A stretch of 64,000 bases of DNA from Euglena gracilis (taxonomy: Eukaryota > Euglenida > Euglenophyceae > Euglenales): contig CP154956.1 in assembly GCA_039621445.1 (NCBI GenBank), forward strand, positions 70,363,649 through 70,427,648, given 5' to 3'. The notes under the pieces were generated by a model. The model was not told the origin of the DNA, ran no database searches, and saw only the letters and a program-made list of their open reading frames with translations. Positions 33,701 through 54,665 of this stretch are shown here, in pieces; the first letter of the stretch is position 1, and each line of letters begins with the position of its first letter. The translations under genes were made by a program, and so were the position numbers.

Positions 33701-34298
33701 CCAGTCTGCAGCGGTTTTTTTAAGACCGGGGGGAGAGGGGGGGAGGGGGTCAGCACCCACCCACCCACCCCCTGGGGTGAGGCCCCCCCCCGGGGGAGGA
33801 GGGGGTCCCGGGGGACCCACCCCACTTTGCCAAAAAAATGCTAAAAATTGCACCTTTTTCAAAAATTTCGGCTCCTTCGGCGCCGAAAATTTTATACCCA
33901 CCAGCCCCCCCCCCCTAGCCCCTACCCCCGGGGGGGAGGGGGTCCCCCTACCCCCTCCCTCCCGGGGGAGGGGGTCCAAGACTAAAAAAAACCTCTGCCA
34001 GTCTGTCGTTCTGGGTTTGCTGTCTGTCCATGACAGACTGTATCGCAGTTGGCATCAGATTGCAACGTTGTGCCAAACATTATCGCCTTCAGCGGTTGAG
34101 AGCGTCAATTCCACCCAAGCCCAGACCTGTGGGAGAGGCCAGCGGGGAGCAGATCACCAGCGCCACCAGCAGCACAGTGATGCTGACGGTGCAGCCGCGG
34201 AGCCCCGACGGCTCGTCGCGACCGATGACGCGCCCCAGGGCGTGGAACTCCTGCGCGCACAGCTGGTAGCACTCCAGGTCCCGCGCGTCGTACCCGTC
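21740..34298 (-). CDS. Receptor-type class III adenylyl cyclase with Cache sensor and TPR-like tail
   Basis: Makes cAMP from ATP, with the sensor outside and the catalytic domain in the cytosol. Minus-strand exons, 5' to 3': about 34127-34298 (first membrane segment, ITVLLVALVICSPLA), 33000-33179, 31294-31353, 30966-31056, 30505-30670, 29760-29935, 29180-29393, 28733-28846, 28380-28433, 27231-27341 (second membrane segment), 26478-26553, 26010-26107, 25626-25670, 25214-25350, 24609-24711, 24239-24338, 23174-23219, 22892-23062, 22547-22771, and a last exon with TAA at 21740. Many neighbouring junctions are in phase with GT-AG, including the run from 27341 to 24711. Key motifs: TTLFLDVDNLPSLAQKMG, FDKYIGDTVMVFWN, VGNFGSKSRLNFTAFG, VNVAAQLRGLCGAYKARLL. 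A lysine two residues before IGD favours ATP over GTP. The start codon is not located. A few junctions (first exons, the exon at 24.6 to 24.3 kb, and the last) remain unresolved. Confidence 0.8.
22547..25670 (-). CDS. Exon block: cyclase catalytic domain and TPR-like tail
   Basis: Seven exons encode the class III cyclase fold in order. The lead-in QVRFLLDSNLEARVAA is followed by the first metal-binding aspartate in LFLDVDNL (25350-25214). The second metal aspartate and the lysine are in DKYIGD (24711-24609). CAGIATG is at 24338-24239, NFTAFG at 23219-23174 and VNVAAQLRG at 23062-22892. The asparagine of VNVAA is present, but the arginine normally four residues later is glutamine. The exon at 22547-22771 (YVRAYGRAFQLYGDRRFA, then a second helix) resembles the C-terminal helical repeat seen after many bacterial-type cyclases, and the last exon ends QPDFDGVWKWSEAKD, like the W-D-G-V tail of that group. 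Confidence 0.75.
25090..25132. repeat. (GAG)n trinucleotide run
   Basis: About 14 GAG units in the intron after the exon at 25214-25350. The poly-Glu/poly-Ser frames are artefacts. Confidence 0.9.
25803..25945. repeat. Dispersed GAGGAGGCTCGA repeat, best copy
   Basis: It contains TTCGAGGTCGTTCGAGG, a G-run, ACGTTCGAGGAGGCTCGAGC and the complementary GAGCTCGAGCCTCCTCCGAC, giving a hairpin-like right end. It matches pieces at 15.8-16.8 kb and lies in an intron of the cyclase gene. Confidence 0.55.
27961..28110. repeat. 50-bp minisatellite, three units
   Basis: Units start near 27961, 28011 and 28061 with GGGATGAGGGCATGCCCGC; the third diverges after 28090. Exactly 50 bp apart. Intronic in the cyclase gene. 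Confidence 0.9.
28380..31353 (-). CDS. Exon block: extracellular Cache-like sensor of the cyclase
   Basis: These exons carry hallmarks of a double Cache domain. They include FLYDAFLSDGETSLSWL, TEFDAFLGFQLVSHNE, YYTRQRDWYRAVQAP with VLRVWQGPYVF, GMTAARRLYNASGQYFGVV, THTLVEAGGWLIGSS and SYALRWVYVLHVPV. The pattern W-Y, then W-GPY, then a V-G-D-like strand is typical of Cache ligand domains. Junctions 31294 to 31056, 30505 to 29935 (acceptor CGGCAG) and 28733 to 28433 are in phase. The ligand cannot be inferred. It is flanked by hydrophobic exons at 34.2 and 27.3 kb, so it should lie outside the membrane. Confidence 0.65.
32645..32697. other. Near-perfect 53-bp hairpin
   Basis: Arms 32645-32669 and 32673-32697 pair at 23 of 25 positions around a 3-nt loop (TGC). 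The inner stem is AAATCGGCGC and GCGCCGATTT. It lies in a cyclase intron, inside a larger repeat whose two halves share GCCGGGAAAAATCCTG words in the same orientation. Confidence 0.85.
33337..33632. mobile_element. MITE family B, copy 1 (TSD CCCTCCAC/CCCTCAAC)
   Basis: A 296-bp element starts CAGGCTTCG and ends AAAAAGAAGCCTG. Flanking 8-mers CCCTCCAC (33329-33336) and CCCTCAAC (33633-33640) differ at one base. The interior has C-run/G-run blocks. Located in a cyclase intron. Confidence 0.7.
33709..33997. mobile_element. MITE family B, copy 2 (perfect 8-bp TSD CCAGTCTG)
   Basis: A 289-bp element is bounded by a perfect CCAGTCTG repeat (33701-33708, 33998-34005). Its ends CAGCGGTTTTTTTAAGACC and, on the other strand, CAGAGGTTTTTTTTAGTC are inverted repeats. 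The core alternates C-runs and G-runs around a TTCGGCGCC hairpin. It lies in the same cyclase intron as copy 1, 77 bp away. Confidence 0.8.
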
Positions 34299-34599
34299 CT
34301 CGGGGGCAGGGTGGGGGGTGGCTTCTCAGCAACTTGTTGTCGGTGCTTTTCTGACCACTCTCTGACCGCTACGAACCGTGTTGTCTGGGAATGAAAACTA
34401 TGAAAAGTTGTCCAACAGTAGAAACTATTATGGCACTTCATTTGTCTTATTTGTATGTGAAAAGAGGGTACTGACGTAGCATAGATCAGGGCTTCATGCC
34501 AACAACCCCACGTAATAACCGCTGGATTATTCTTTGGACGCCTGAAATCGGGTCCGGGGGGGAGGTATATTATTTGGGGGGTCGCTGAGCTCTTATCTC

Positions 34600-35090
34600 T
34601 TTAGAGTAAGAGCGAAGCTTACCCCTGGGGAAAAGGGGGGGTCGGCCCCCCCCGCCCCTCCTCCCCCCGCCCCCCCCCCCCCGGGTCGGGGCCACCTCGG
34701 GAACCGGCGGATTATCACCACGATTCCGGCCCCGTTCCCGGAATTTTTTTTTTCAGTTGCGAGCGACTGGATTTCTAGTTTCCGAATCACCTGGGTTTGA
34801 CCCCTAACTCCCAACTCCCCGCCAGGCCCGAGTTATTCACGCGTGAAGGGGTCCAAACTGGGTAGGATTGGCCTGCCCCCCCCTTTGGACTCTGCCATTT
34901 CGGGCCCAAAAATCAACATTTTCAAAATATCTCGAAAATGAAGCCAAATCAAAGGAAATGTCTGGAGACCTAATTTGAAGCCCTTGGAACGCCCTATCTT
35001 CTGGTATTTTGATTTTCCCGCACCTCCCCGCCCAGCCCGAGATACGGCCGTTTTCCCGCCAATTTGGGATATTTTGTACACTCTTTCCAC
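34600..35090. repeat. Repeat D, left copy (inverted relative to 45.8-46.2 kb)
   Basis: It shares long stretches in reverse orientation with 45880-46230. Examples are AAGAGCGAAGCTTACCCCTG, GGCGGATTATCACCACGATT and GTTTGACCCCTAACTCCCAA. The right part (34930-35060) matches the tandem units at 45160-45700 and a piece at 41390-41510. Confidence 0.7.
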
Positions 35091-35099
35091 TGCCAGACT

Positions 35100-35880
35100 T
35101 GGCCGTTTTCGGACAAAAAAGTCGAAAAAATTGAAAAAAATTTTGCCCAAAACGCTGTTTTTGGGCCTCCCGGACCCAGAAAAACTGTTTTTGAGCCGAA
35201 AACGAGCGTTTTTCGACCCGCCAGCGCCCCGTTTTGGGCCGTCAACCCATTGACTTTGGGTCAAAACCGGGCCAAAAAAAGTCGAAAAAACCGAAAAAAA
35301 ATTGCTCGAAGCGATGTCTTTTGGCCTCCCGGACCCAGAAAAACTGTTTGAGGCGAAAATGAGCGTTTTTCGACCCGCCAATGCCCCGTTTTTGGCCCGA
35401 AACCCATTGACGGGTCAAAAAAGTCCAAAAAATGAAAAAAAATTCCCGAAACGATGTTTTTGGGCCTCCCGGTCCTGGGAAAACTGTTTTTGTGCCGAAA
35501 ATGAGCGTTTTTCGACCCGCCGGCGCCCCGTTTTTTTTGGCCCGAAACCTATGTCAAAAAAGTCGAAAAAATCTTTTTTTGCCCAAAACGATGTTTTTTT
35601 TGGCCTCCCGATCCGGAAAAACTGTTTTTGGGCCCAAAATGAGCGTTTTTCCGTTTTTGGCCGCCAACCCATTGACTTCGGATCAAAAACGGGTCAAAAA
35701 AGTCCAAAAAAATCGAAAAAAATTTTACCCGAAAGGATATTTTTTGGTTTCCCAGACCCGGAAAACCTGTTTTGGAGCCGAAAATGCGCGTTATTCGACC
35801 CGCCAGCGCCCCGTTTTTGGCCCGAAACCCATGGAATTTGGGTCAAAAACAGGTCAAAAAAGTCGAAAAAAAATCCAACA
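35100..35880. repeat. Satellite-like array, about 145-bp unit
   Basis: Five imperfect units each contain GGCCTCCCGGACCCAGAAAA, GAGCGTTTTTCGACCCGCC and CCGAAACCCATTGAC, with spacing of roughly 140-160 bp. Open frames in both strands rotate through the array and differ from unit to unit only by slippage at A/T runs, so I treat it as non-coding. Confidence 0.85.
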
Positions 35881-36104
35881 AAACGGGTATGGAGTGTATT
35901 GAGGGGTTAACATATCAGAAACGCGAAGTTTTGGGTTATTATTTCGACGAAACTGTATAAAAAAAATGGGCCAAAAAGGCTCCATCGGCCCTACCACAAC
36001 TTTGGCATTTCCGGGAAACATAATCTTGCACAATATGACCTCTTTGGCTTGTGATTTTTAAATCGTGAGGGGGATTATTATTTGGGAGCCGAAATCGGTC
36101 CTCG

Positions 36105-36110
36105 GGGTGG

Positions 36111-36151
<41 letters not shown>

Positions 36152-36378
36152 CGCTTATTATTTCTATTCGGGGGGTGGTTCACCCCAGTAGGTATAGGTA
36201 CGCTGTTCCGCCAGGGTTCGGGACCTAGTTCATTGAGAGTGGCCAGACCCCAAACGGGGGGGTAGGTGTCGGAGTTTCGGTCCGACCGACCCGGTAGGAG
36301 CCGCCACGGGCCAAAAATAGGGGACTCCTAAGTACTACTACTACTACTACTACTACTACAAATAATAATAAAGAGTTT
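36105..36378. repeat. (ATT)n and (CTA)n runs in a TTATTATTTGGG-type repeat
   Basis: ATT units at 36111-36150 and CTA units at about 36335-36358, separated by GC-rich sequence with AATAATA at the far side, giving a loosely inverted layout. Confidence 0.7.
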
Positions 36379-36563
36379 TCCCGGGATATGACAGTCGGTC
36401 GACCCGATCTGATGTAAAAGTCTCCCAAGGACAGGGGGTCCCCCCATTGTATGGCATGGGTCCCGGGTCGCGACTGCACACGTAGGTGGGTGCAACTGGG
36501 GGTCGGACCCCAAATTTGTCGACTTAAGCGTTTTCGGGGGCCTGCAGCCCATGTGTAAAGGGT

Positions 36564-37630
36564 CCAAAAATCGATTTTTTGAAAATTACCCAAAACGGAT
36601 GGGGAACTGCACGGACCCACCCGGGGACCCAAACCAACCATGGGGGACCCCCAAGTGGCCTGTATACACCCCACATACCCCCGGCCCCTCCGGACCGTTC
36701 TGGGGCCCGTACGGGGGTGGCAAAAAGGGGTTCCCACAGGACTTAGCCGTTTTTTAGCCTTGCGGGGGCCAAAAAATCGATTTTTTGAAAATTACCCAAA
36801 ACGGATGGGGAACTGCACGGACCCACCCGGGGACCCAAACCAACCATGGGGGACCCCCAAGTGGCCTGTATACACCCCACACACCCCCGGCCCCTCCGGA
36901 CCGTTCTGGGGCCCGTACGGGGGTGGCAAAAAGGGGTTCCCACAGGACTTGGCCGTTTTTCAGCCTTGCCGGGGCCAAAAAAATCGATTTTTTGAAAATT
37001 ACCCAAAACGGATGGGGAACTGCACGGACCCACCCGGGGACCCAAACCAACCATGGGGGACCCCCAAGTGGCCTGTATACACCCCACATACCCCCGGCCC
37101 CTCCGGACCGTTCTGGGGCCCGTACGGGGGTGGCAAAAAGGGGTTCCCACAGGACTTAGCCGTTTTTCAGCCTTGCCGGGGCACAAAATACGATTTTTTG
37201 AAAATTACCCAGAACGGATGGGGAACTGCACGGACCCACCCGGGGACCCAAACCAACCATGGGGGACCCCCAAGTGGCCTGTATACACCCCACATACCCC
37301 CGGCCCCTCCGGACCGTTTTGGGGCCCGTACGGGGGTGGCAAAAAGGGGTTCCCACAGGACTTAGCCGTTTTTCAGCCTTGCCGGGGCCAAAAAAATCGT
37401 TTTTTTTTGAAAATTACCCAAAACGGATGGGGAACTGCACGGACCCAAACCAACCATGGGGGACCCCCAAGTGGCCTGTATACACCCCACATACCCCCGG
37501 CCCCTCCGGACCGTTCTGGGGCCCGTACGGGGGTGGCAAAAAGGGGTTCCCACAGGATTTGGCCGTTTTTTAGCCTTGCGGGGGCCAAAAAATCGATTTT
37601 ATGAGAATTACCCAAAACGGATGGGTCAGC
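36564..37630. repeat. 206-bp satellite array, five full units
   Basis: The word GGATGGGGAACTGCACGG or its variant starts at 36597, 36803, 37010, 37216, 37425 and 37619, giving periods of 206, 207, 206, 209 and 194. The last step has a 12-bp deletion (a lost CCCGGGG-type block). Units are nearly identical, so the array is young. The period is not a multiple of three, and the long open frames on both strands simply shift frame from unit to unit. Confidence 0.95.
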
Positions 37631-37737
37631 CAAGAAGGACCCTGGGGTACAACATCTCCTGGACGGCCCTCGAATAGAAATAATAAGCGTACCCCTTCAT
37701 TTCTGTTTTAACAGAAATACTGACTGCCGTATGGCAC

Positions 37738-37739
37738 AC

Positions 37740-37801
<62 letters not shown>

Positions 37802-37832
37802 ATAATTATTATTATTATTATTATTATTATGT
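37738..37832. repeat. (ATT)n microsatellite
   Basis: About 30 ATT units broken once by AATATAATT at 37797-37806. It follows the 206-bp array. Confidence 0.95.
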
Positions 37833-37900
37833 TTTTTGTGTGTTGTTTTTCATGTCATAATGTTGTTGTTAATTATAGTTGGGGATTATTTGACACATAC

Positions 37901-38022
37901 CAACAGAGAAGCATGCGGCAATCTTCCGTGGAGTCGGAGGACCCGCCCTGGGGGTCCTCCAGGTCCAGGCTGCCACTGTCAAGGTGCCCCGCCACGTTGA
38001 CGGTGGACGAGAACTTCGCCAT
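37901..38022 (-). CDS. Possible first exon (cytosolic N-terminus) of the cyclase gene
   Basis: An ATG at 38022 opens MAKFSSTVNVAGHLDSGS, then DLEDPQGGSSDSTEDC and a GTATGT donor right after 37901. The exon is GC-rich with coding-like codon use, and it is the first such stretch upstream of the 34.2 kb membrane exon. Against this, its phase does not match the next exon I placed, so another small exon or another gene is possible. Confidence 0.35.
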
Positions 38023-38999
38023 CTCGGAGGGGGGGAGCCCCGCCGAGGACAGAAGGGGCACTGCGTAGGCACAGACAGGGGCAGGCAGAAGGGCTGCCCC
38101 CCGGAGCGTTGAACGGTGTGGAAGCCTGCTGGAACGTGTGGGTGAGCCCTCTCCGGCCTGCCACGCAACTCGCCCGCCTTCCACAATAGAACGAGCATTC
38201 ATCAATCGGCAGCCAAACAAGCTAAGCAAGCAACTACCCAAATGAGTTTGCAGTGGATGGACAGAATTGAAGTCTGAGGCGGTGTGCATGACACAGACTT
38301 TTGTCTGCATATGGGTGTGTCTGTTTTTCCCACGGCTCAGTTGCAGGCACCATGGTGTTTTAATGAAATACTTATGACTCATGTGTTTCTTCTGCACACA
38401 CTCATTAGGAAAACACAACAGAAACTGTGCAGGTTTCAAATGTTTTGCGGAGGAATGAGGTCGACTGTGATAATCTGGGAACCCCCCCTTCAATTTCCGG
38501 AAGGATTGGCCATCGCTTCCTCCTTCAGCAGGACTGTGCCACCAAACTTTAAAAATTTTGGCCGATTTCTGGCTTTCTGGGAAAGTTGAAGGTCATCCGC
38601 CAACCTCAGAATCTATGTGAAATCCTCAGCTTTGAGGAATGTGCAAAGTCCCCCAGAAAGGGGGTTCAAAGTGGACTGGCGCTGGCGGAGGGGGTCCGCT
38701 GGCGTACAGATGCCCCTTCTCCACTCTTGAACTGAAGCGCACCGCAACGGTCCAAAGTGGACAAGGCATTCATGAGGTGTGCTGGGTGGCACAGCGCCTC
38801 GGCAGGATCCCTGCCCCCGGAGGTCCACGGGGCGGATGGGCACTTGGTTGCGGTGAGAGGACCGGCAGGGATGACAGCAAGACCATGGGAAGGACCCCAG
38901 AGCCGCCAGGGACCGGCTGGCTGGGGACGGGCAGGGCAGCGCCGTCTCGCGGGGAAATGGCGGGAGTGGGACGGGGGGGGGGGGAGGGCGGGTCGTCCC

Positions 39000-49905
<10,906 letters not shown>

Positions 49906-50025
49906 AATCCGTCGGGCGGCTGGGAAACAAATAAAACGCTCAATGGGAGGCGGCGGGGGGGTCTGGGGCTGGAAAGCCTGCTGGCTGGACCCCTCTGGAG
50001 GGATGGGCTTTGCTGATGCCCTGGT

Positions 50026-50344
50026 CATACAATTTTTTACCGACCCCTGGGGGGGGGGTCACTCCACTTTTTTAAAAACCAGTCAGTCACTCATTTTTTG
50101 GAAAAGCAGCCAGTCACCCCCCCCAGGGGGTCGGCCACTCAGAAAAACGGCCACTTTCCAGTCACTTTAAGCCATTTTAGGCCAAAAAAAATTTTCCAGC
50201 GCCTTCGGCGCCGGGGTCACTCAAGCCACTTTTGCCCACTCCTGGACAACCCACCCCCCGGGGGAGGGGGGGGGCCAAAAACCAGTCAGTCACTCTGAAA
50301 AAAACCAGTCACCCCGGGTCGGCCAGTGCTTAAGCAATTGACTG
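50026..50344. mobile_element. MITE family A, copy 3 (perfect 8-bp TSD GCCCTGGT)
   Basis: A 319-bp element flanked by GCCCTGGT at 50018-50025 and 50345-50352. Left end CATACAATTTTTTACCGACC, right end GCTTAAGCAATTGACTG. The interior matches 2559-2899 closely, including an AGCGCC-TTC-GGCGCC hairpin at 50198-50212. Confidence 0.85.
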
Positions 50345-50389
50345 GCCCTGGTTCAAATACCGGCCCCGCCCGCTGTCCATGAGGAGCAC

Positions 50390-50660
50390 GGCACGGCACG
50401 GCAGCCAACCTCAGCACGGTCCTGGGGGACCCCCTGCGGCCCAGCGCGTAGCCTGCCGCCGCCGCCGCGCCAGCGACCAGCACGCCCCCGACCGCCACGG
50501 GGCGGAGGGGCAGGCCGGCCCCGCCGGGCGACGCGGTGCGGTGCGGGACGACCGGGGCGGCGGCTGCGGTGTGAGAGGCGCAGGGCTGGGAGAGGCTGGG
50601 CGGCCGCCGGGGCTGGACCGGCCCCACCGCGAGTGGCGAGGTGGGTCACTGCGGTCGCCA
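50390..50660 (-). CDS. Candidate transit-peptide exon upstream of CbbY
   Basis: A very GC-rich minus-strand stretch open in all three frames. One frame reads HTAAAAPVVPHRTASPGGAG and then VAVGGVLVAGAAAAAGYALG, rich in Ala, Arg, Ser and Pro like a plastid targeting region with a hydrophobic part. A GAG/GTTGGC donor near 50418 gives phase 2 in that frame, which matches the phase needed by the acceptor before 47726. No ATG is seen in frame, so an earlier exon would be needed. It could instead belong to another gene. Confidence 0.35.
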
Positions 50661-51979
50661 CTTTTGGGGGGAAGGGAACTCCGGCCCGGATAGGGTGGCG
50701 GGCCCCCCTCCCTCCGCCCCCCCACCGAAAAGGATCTCTGCCTCAGAGGGGACGAGGGGCAAAAGGAGGCATCAACACGAACAAGTCTGGACACGGTCGG
50801 CAAGCAAAGGTGCCATGAGAACAAAAGAGAACAAGGTCGGCTGCCCCACCACGTTTTTCATCGTCTGTTGTTTGGGACTTGGACTCGAGTCGATTCAGTT
50901 CGATTCCCGGATCACCCGTTTGCCGGGCCCATGTGCCAGGGGCGGTGTTTGAGGGAAGTCCTCAATCGGATCAGAAAGGAAACATCCTGTCCCTTGTGAA
51001 CCCCAGACAGCATGAAATTTCTTCCACACCCAATTGCTTTCAGTGCCACTCAGGGGGTGGGTAGCAAGCACCCATAATGAAGCCCAAGATTTGCCCAATT
51101 TAGGCCATTTTTTAGGCATTTTAGGCCATTTTAAGGAAATGCATATACAAAAAAAACATGAACACTGGATCAAAACCATGGGAAGCTCAAAAAATCTTCC
51201 TTCACAACCATAGAGGAATTCTGAACGGTAGGAATTTGCTGCAAGAAAAAATTTGTCAGAAAAAAATGTTTGACAAAATGTTTAAAGGACGGGTAAAATG
51301 ATTGATGCAAAAACGATTTTCTGAAGAAATCCAATAGCATTGATACAATCATAACAAAAATTCATCGCGGGACTGTTGCTCCGAATATGAAAACTGAAAA
51401 TGTTAAAATGCAGGTGAAAATGTGGGGACATTTTAGCCATAGGTGGTTGGTTGCAATATGCATGATCAGAAAAATGATTTGCAATCAAACGGGGCATCAT
51501 AGGCAATTTTAAGTCAGAGGGGCGGGTTTGTGGGCTGGGAGGGGGCGGCTAAGATGGTTGGGCATCATGGATTTGGGGACGTAACTATTATTTACTTTAA
51601 AGCAAAAAAAAGGGCTTTGTGGGGCTGTGCTTCTCCACCATTGTCCACCAAATCCACCGTTTGCCATCCACATACACAAAAGACACTGGAAGTCATCACC
51701 TGAATGGCTTCAGTTGTACACAGAAAAAAACTGTTGTGCAACAGAATAAACAACTTTAGGCTATTTTGGGGACCCCACACCGACAGGGGGTCAAAAAGTC
51801 ATTTGAGGCCACTTTAGGCCATTTTTGGAATAAATCTTTGTGGGTCGGGCGGGATGAGACAAAATCTGCCAAAGTTTCATCCAAGGGGAAATGGTCAAAA
51901 TGACCTGCCAATTGCCAACAGTCGTTCCACGTTCCACTGATGCGAAGGGGGGTTGCCTACCGGATGAAGCGGCGGTAGC

Positions 51980-52855
51980 GGAGACCTGAAAGGCATGTAG
52001 TTGATGCCCTGCACGCCCTGGGGGATACGGGGGGGGGGGGTGCAGTGTGAAGGATACATGAAGCACTCATTCTCCAAGTTCGGGAACAAATTAAGGGGAC
52101 AGTCCTGCTTGAGGAGTTCGGACATCGACACGTTGCAACCTTTTCTTTTTCCGGTGCCGATTTGAGGACACGAGGAATGATGTGATGAGAGAGCAAACAG
52201 GCATAACTGATGGGCTTTTCCCCCTTTTTTTTCTTCAAAAGGAAGCGCATGGATCTGCCTGGTGCTGTGGGGGACAGAACCTGGCACAGAGTTTTTTTCT
52301 ATATCTTTCGACCCTCCGTAAGACATAAGCAACAGTGACTACAGTGGACCACTGTTTTTGTTTGCACTAGCGCTTATGGGATGCATTGTTCTTGCAGTAA
52401 ACCCCCCCCTAATAGAAGCACGGGTGCGCTTATAGGGGACCGCCGCCTCCGGCGGCAGGGGGTGCGCTTCTATTTGGACCCTACCTAAGCGATTTTTGTT
52501 GATTTCCTTTAGAAATCCCATCAAAATGGGGGGTGCGCTTGTAGCGGACCGCCGCCTTCAGCGGCGGGGGGTGCGCTTTTATTTGGACCCTGCGCTTGTA
52601 GCGGCCCCGTGCTTCTATTAGGGGGGGGGTTACACACTTTAGATCCACCACACCTGACGTGACAGGATGAGACACCGTCCACGCCGGCGCAGTACTGGAG
52701 GCCACCCACAGGTTCTGCCTAGGCTGGGCGGTGGCCACAGCCACAGCCACTGCCCCAAGGATGCCCATCACCTGCACCACGGAAGGGTCGTTGCTGAGAG
52801 GACACACAGCGCAACGCAGGAACTGAATCTCAGCCTGTACCTTCATGGGGAGTTC
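51980..52855 (-). CDS. Exons of an unidentified protein, possibly cysteine-rich
   Basis: Three or four short coding-like stretches on the minus strand: about 52775-52855 (ELPMKVQAEIQFLRCAVCPL), about 52655-52715 (GGLQYCAGVDGVSSCHV), about 52055-52145 (SMSELLKQDCPLNLFPNLEN) and about 51961-52017 (GVQGINYMPFRSPLPPLHP). AG and GT dinucleotides lie at suitable places around the last one (CCCCCAG acceptor, GTAGGC donor). Cysteines recur, which may mean a secreted or extracellular domain. Phases between stretches were not established, and I do not recognise the family. C/G-run repeats with CTTCTATT fill 52385-52640. Confidence 0.35.
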
Positions 52856-53339
52856 CGACAGTCGCTGTCCTTGTCAGAGCTTTTTTTTAGGGATCCCTAA
52901 TGCCTATAGCGCTTTTTGGGTAGGGTCCGGGCACCCAATCCCATAAAATGGGGGGGGGGCGGGGGACACGCACCCGGGGGGGTAGACGGGGGGCGGGGAA
53001 GGGAAGGGAGAAGGGGAGGGCGGAGGATAGGGGCTCAGGGACCAACTTTTGGGGGGGGGGGGGGCAATTCGTGGTCCAAAAAAATGTTCGGCACCTCGAG
53101 CCGAAAATAGAGGAAAACCCAGCCTCCGGCGGGGGAGCCACTCAGCCGGGACCTACCCACCCACCCACCCACCCACCCTCCGGGTCACAAAAAGTTAAAA
53201 AATATTTTTGTTTTGGTACATCACTGCTTGAACTCGGAAAGATGGGAGGAGAACCTTTCATTGTTTCTCCTTTAACTCTGGTGCCAACACCATCCCACTC
53301 CCTGGTGTAAATTTGCCCAGCATTCCTGAATGAAATTTG

Positions 53340-53900
53340 TAACCCCCCCCCCATTTAAACCGACCCGTCGGTTTAGGACTTTTGGGTTGGCGGAAATCCT
53401 GGAGGCGGTCAGTTTGGGGGGTCGGTTTCAGAGGGTGACTTCAGGTTTCTGCGGTCACCAGCCAATGTCCAAGGTGTTGTGAAAGGGGCATGCTCACAAG
53501 GACATTCAACCAACCCTCCACCAAAATTCCGCTCAGTTTGGATACATTCGCACCTCACCCGTTGATGGCCCTTCACCTTGCCTCCCTTTGTTCATGACCC
53601 TTTGGACGAAATTGTCAAAAAGTTTGATGAGGAGGTTCGGGCTTCCCGTGCGGACACCATCCACTGTCACCTGTGTCGCCAAACTAAACAGCGCTCCATC
53701 CGCTCATATTTCATGCGAAAGCAACCCTTCGACGAGCCTGGATGCTCTTTCTGTTGGCGGCTTCCATTATTATGTTGTGCACGTTGTCATCGAACTTGCC
53801 ATAGGTCGGCTTATTTCTTTTTTTGGTTGAAATTCTGCAATGGGTCGGTTTTGGAAGGATAGGTCGGTTTAGAAGGGGGGGTCGGTTTAAATGAGGGTTT
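53340..53900. mobile_element. Larger element with ATTTAAACCGACCC inverted ends
   Basis: The left end carries ATTTAAACCGACCC (about 53354) and the right end GGGTCGGTTTAAAT (about 53879), both beside C or G runs. About 0.56 kb long; it encloses a plus-strand coding-like fragment. I cannot see a clear target duplication. Confidence 0.5.
53579..53755 (+). CDS. Coding-like fragment with a CxxC motif inside a repeat element
   Basis: The plus-strand frame reads DPLDEIVKKFDEEVRASRAD and then TIHCHLCRQTKQRSIRSYF. The CHLCRQTK stretch resembles the start of a zinc-binding motif (such as the CHQCRQ motif of CDCA7-type zinc fingers), but only one CxxC is clear, followed by GCSFC further on. It may be a captured gene piece. 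The matching open frame on the other strand is less protein-like. Confidence 0.25.
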
Positions 53901-53943
53901 ACCGTGATTCCTGGCCAATCCAAAGTTTCCTCAAAATTTGCTT

Positions 53944-54076
<133 letters not shown>

Positions 54077-54439
54077 TCCTTGTCCACAAAGTGGTCACAC
54101 CACACTATCACTTGGACTTCACATGGACTAATTCTCTCTTGTGCCACCTAAATATTGAAATTCGACTGACTGGCAACAACGCACAAACACAAAGAAAACT
54201 TTGTGCATTTTCGGCTTGCCAAAATGAAGTGAGTTCAGAATAAAATTCAAAACAAACGAACAATATTTTTGTTGGAAAAAAAATGTAATGGATTTTTTGA
54301 GATGATTTTTTTAAAAAAAAATCCAGTTCGTCGCTTCGATGAGGAAAAACAAACTGCAGCCCCCAAAGTGGAGGCCCTCAGGAACCACCCTTCCTAAATA
54401 AACGAGATTTTTTTAAAAAATTGTTCAGCACCACCTGGG

Positions 54440-54665
54440 TCAGGGCATAGCAAGACCCATGGCAGTGAGAACACTTTCTACTCTTTTGCCGGGTGGATGG
54501 GGAGTCGTGTGGGTGGGGAAAGGCAGGGCAGGTGGTGGCACACCCAGCCGGCAATGGCGGCGGCAATCGCCGGCCGAGCCCGGGCCGCCGCGGGGTCGGG
54601 GGCGTGGCAGAGAGGGCGGGCGGCGGGCCCTTCCATCGGCAGCGGCCACCACGTCCACCTGGGGG
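54440..54665 (-). CDS. Possible exons of an unidentified protein
   Basis: About 54549-54660: after a CCCCCAG acceptor, one frame (WTWWPLPMEGPAARPLCHA, then ARARPAIAAAIAGW) has almost only G or C at third positions, ending before a GT. About 54435-54485: KSRKCSHCHGSCYALTQ followed by a CAG/GTGGTG donor. The two may belong to the unknown gene whose exons lie at 52 kb. Function unknown. Confidence 0.3.

Noticed and set aside
35302-35910. Open frames rich in FGLPDPEKLF across the 145-bp array
   Set aside because: Repeat-derived, present in several frames, and broken by A/T-run slippage.
36640-37604. Long open frames on both strands with repeated proline-rich units (GDPQVACIHPTYPRP and related)
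   Set aside because: They follow a 206-bp satellite whose length is not a multiple of three; the same peptide reappears in successive frames, so there is no selection on one frame.
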